Below are positions 14,470-15,570 of a stretch of DNA of 15,570 nucleotides, piece by piece (within the stretch, counting starts at the first letter, position 1; every line of letters begins with the position of its first letter). Below the pieces are notes generated by a model. It saw nothing but the letters and a program-made list of their open reading frames with translations, ran no database searches and had not been told where the DNA came from. The DNA lies in contig JAAUSP010000123.1 in the NCBI GenBank assembly GCA_012032575.1, positions 1 to 15,570 of the forward strand. The letters run 5' to 3'. This stretch comes from Anaerolineales bacterium (GTDB taxonomy: Bacteria; Chloroflexota; Anaerolineae; 4572-78; J111). Position numbers and translations under genes: made by a program.

Positions 14470-15570
14470 ATGTCTATCTCACTAACGATCAACGGTCTTG
14501 ATGTAAAGGCTGAACCCGGGATGACGGTGCTGCAAGCCGCCCAGGCTCGCGGTATTTATATCCCCACGTTGTGTTTTTTACCCCAACTTCGACCGGCGGG
14601 GGCGTGCCGCATGTGTGTGGTCGAGATTGAGCAACTGCGCGGTTATCCGTCGGCCTGCACCGTGCCGGTGGCTGAGGGTATGGTTGTCCGCACCGAAACC
14701 GAAGCCGTGCAAAATTTGCGGCGCGAAGTTTTGTCATTGATTTTGGCCGAGCATCCTCACACCTGCCTGGTTTGCAGTGTTGACTGCGGCCTGTTCCACT
14801 GCGGCACTATCCGTAAGGCGGCGGTGACAACCGGCTGCCAGTATTGTCCTTCTAACGGCACGTGCGAACTGCAAAAGCTGGTGAATTATCTGGAAATTCG
14901 TGACCTGCCCTACCCGATCACCTATCGCGGCCTGCCGGTCGAGCAGGATGACCCCTTCTTTGACCGCGATTATAACCTGTGCGTTTTGTGCGGGCGCTGT
15001 GTGCGGGTTTGCCAGGAAGTGCGCCACGTCGGGGCGCTGGCGTTTGTCAATCGCGGCTCTCACACCATTGTGGGCACAGCTTTTGGTAACTCCCATCTGG
15101 ATACCAACTGCGAATTTTGCGGCTCGTGTGTGGATGTTTGCCCCACCGGCGCGCTGTTCGACAAACGGGCCAAGTGGGAAGGCGTCCCCACCTCGACGGT
15201 CTCCAGCATTTGCCCCTACTGCTCGGTGGGCTGCGCGGTGCAGTCGCAAGTTAAAAACAACAAGCTCATTCGCACCATCGGTTTGGCCGATGGCCCGGTC
15301 AACGACGGGCAGCTTTGCACCCGCGGCCGCTTTGGAGTGGTAGATGTCGTTCACAACCCCACCCGGTTGAAAGCGCCGTTGGTGCGGCGCAATGACCGGC
15401 TGGTTGAAACCTCCTGGGACGAGGCGCTGGCGGTTGTGGCCGAACGCCTCGGCTCCTATCAGGGCGATTCGTTCGCGGCGGTGGCCTCGGCGGGGGCTAC
15501 CAATGAAGAGAACTATCTGCTGCAAAAGTTCACCCGGACGGTAATGGGCAGCCCCAACATTGGCCCTGGC
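14470..15570 (+). CDS. Molybdopterin oxidoreductase, formate dehydrogenase alpha / NuoG-like subunit (partial)
   Basis: Open from ATG 14470 (GGGGAGG site) to the window edge, 367 codons with no stop. Domains in order: plant-type [2Fe-2S] (Cys35, Cys46, Cys49, Cys63). Then a His-Cys cluster region (His95, Cys99, Cys102, probably Cys132 in CELQ). Then two [4Fe-4S] ferredoxin motifs (CVLCGRCVRVC at 171-181, CEFCGSCVDVC at 214-224). Then the Mo/W-bisMGD [4Fe-4S] domain (Cys248, Cys251, Cys255, Cys283), and the start of the molybdopterin domain (TSWDEALAVVAERL, TNEENYLLQKF). Four extra cysteines (106, 111, 123, 126) lie in an insertion before CELQ. Behind nuoE and nuoF it would be an NAD-linked formate dehydrogenase or a NuoG-like electron-transfer subunit. 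The deciding active-site region is just past the edge. Confidence 0.9.
   Translation, partial: MSISLTINGLDVKAEPGMTVLQAAQARGIYIPTLCFLPQLRPAGACRMCVVEIEQLRGYPSACTVPVAEGMVVRTETEAVQNLRREVLSLILAEHPHTCLVCSVDCGLFHCGTIRKAAVTTGCQYCPSNGTCELQKLVNYLEIRDLPYPITYRGLPVEQDDPFFDRDYNLCVLCGRCVRVCQEVRHVGALAFVNRGSHTIVGTAFGNSHLDTNCEFCGSCVDVCPTGALFDKRAKWEGVPTSTVSSICPYCSVGCAVQSQVKNNKLIRTIGLADGPVNDGQLCTRGRFGVVDVVHNPTRLKAPLVRRNDRLVETSWDEALAVVAERLGSYQGDSFAAVASAGATNEENYLLQKFTRTVMGSPNIGPG

Noticed and set aside
14734..15525. Open frame of 263 codons on the minus strand at the right end
   Set aside because: It is opposite the molybdopterin subunit, which has complete cluster motifs on the plus strand.
1..15570. tRNA, rRNA or riboswitch genes
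   Set aside because: I found no cloverleaf, rRNA-like stretch or recognisable riboswitch core on reading; structured segments are explained by the repeats.

Overview
The window looks like a piece of a moderately GC-rich genome from an anaerobic or facultative bacterium. The best guess is Chloroflexota (Anaerolineae/Caldilineae type). That guess rests on gene content (a bacterial V/A-type ATPase, a bacterial acsA, and a pyruvate dehydrogenase with separate E1 alpha and beta chains) and on intergenic spaces packed with short-repeat hairpins. It is not based on a marker gene.

Layout. (a) 1-4069, minus strand: an operon read right to left. It encodes a small zinc-ribbon protein of the BCAM0308 type, a stand-alone cyclic-nucleotide-binding-fold protein, and V-type ATPase stalk subunit G/H, subunit I (a), proteolipid K (c) and stalk subunit E, the last cut by the window edge. 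(b) 4070-5036: a regulatory and repeat region with a palindromic MITE-like element, two back-to-back CRP/FNR-type promoters, a probable 47-residue small ORF and a heptamer-repeat hairpin. (c) 5037-6789: acsA, acetyl-CoA synthetase. (d) 7054-10663: pyruvate dehydrogenase E1 alpha, E1 beta and E2; there is no E3. (e) 10754-11756: an acyl-carrier-protein-like gene and an unrecognised gene. (f) 11757-12145: a regulatory gap with a third CRP/FNR-type promoter. (g) 12146-15570: NuoE-like, NuoF-like and a molybdopterin FdhA/NuoG-like subunit, running off the right edge.

How it fits together. The plus-strand genes make acetyl-CoA from acetate or pyruvate and handle the NADH electrons produced. The minus-strand genes make an ion-translocating ATPase. 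The minus-strand operon, the small ORF and the nuoEF operon each have the palindrome GTGA-N6-TCAC followed by exactly 24 nt and a good -10 hexamer. This suggests that one Crp/Fnr-family regulator switches on energy conservation and the diaphorase module together.

Data quality. Seven genes plus the small ORF read through only if single-base indels are corrected. I count 13 such points, most beside a homopolymer run, and nearly all are one base missing. The reading frames rejoin with intact family motifs, so I treat them as sequence errors in functional genes rather than as pseudogenes. Coordinates below span the whole corrected gene.
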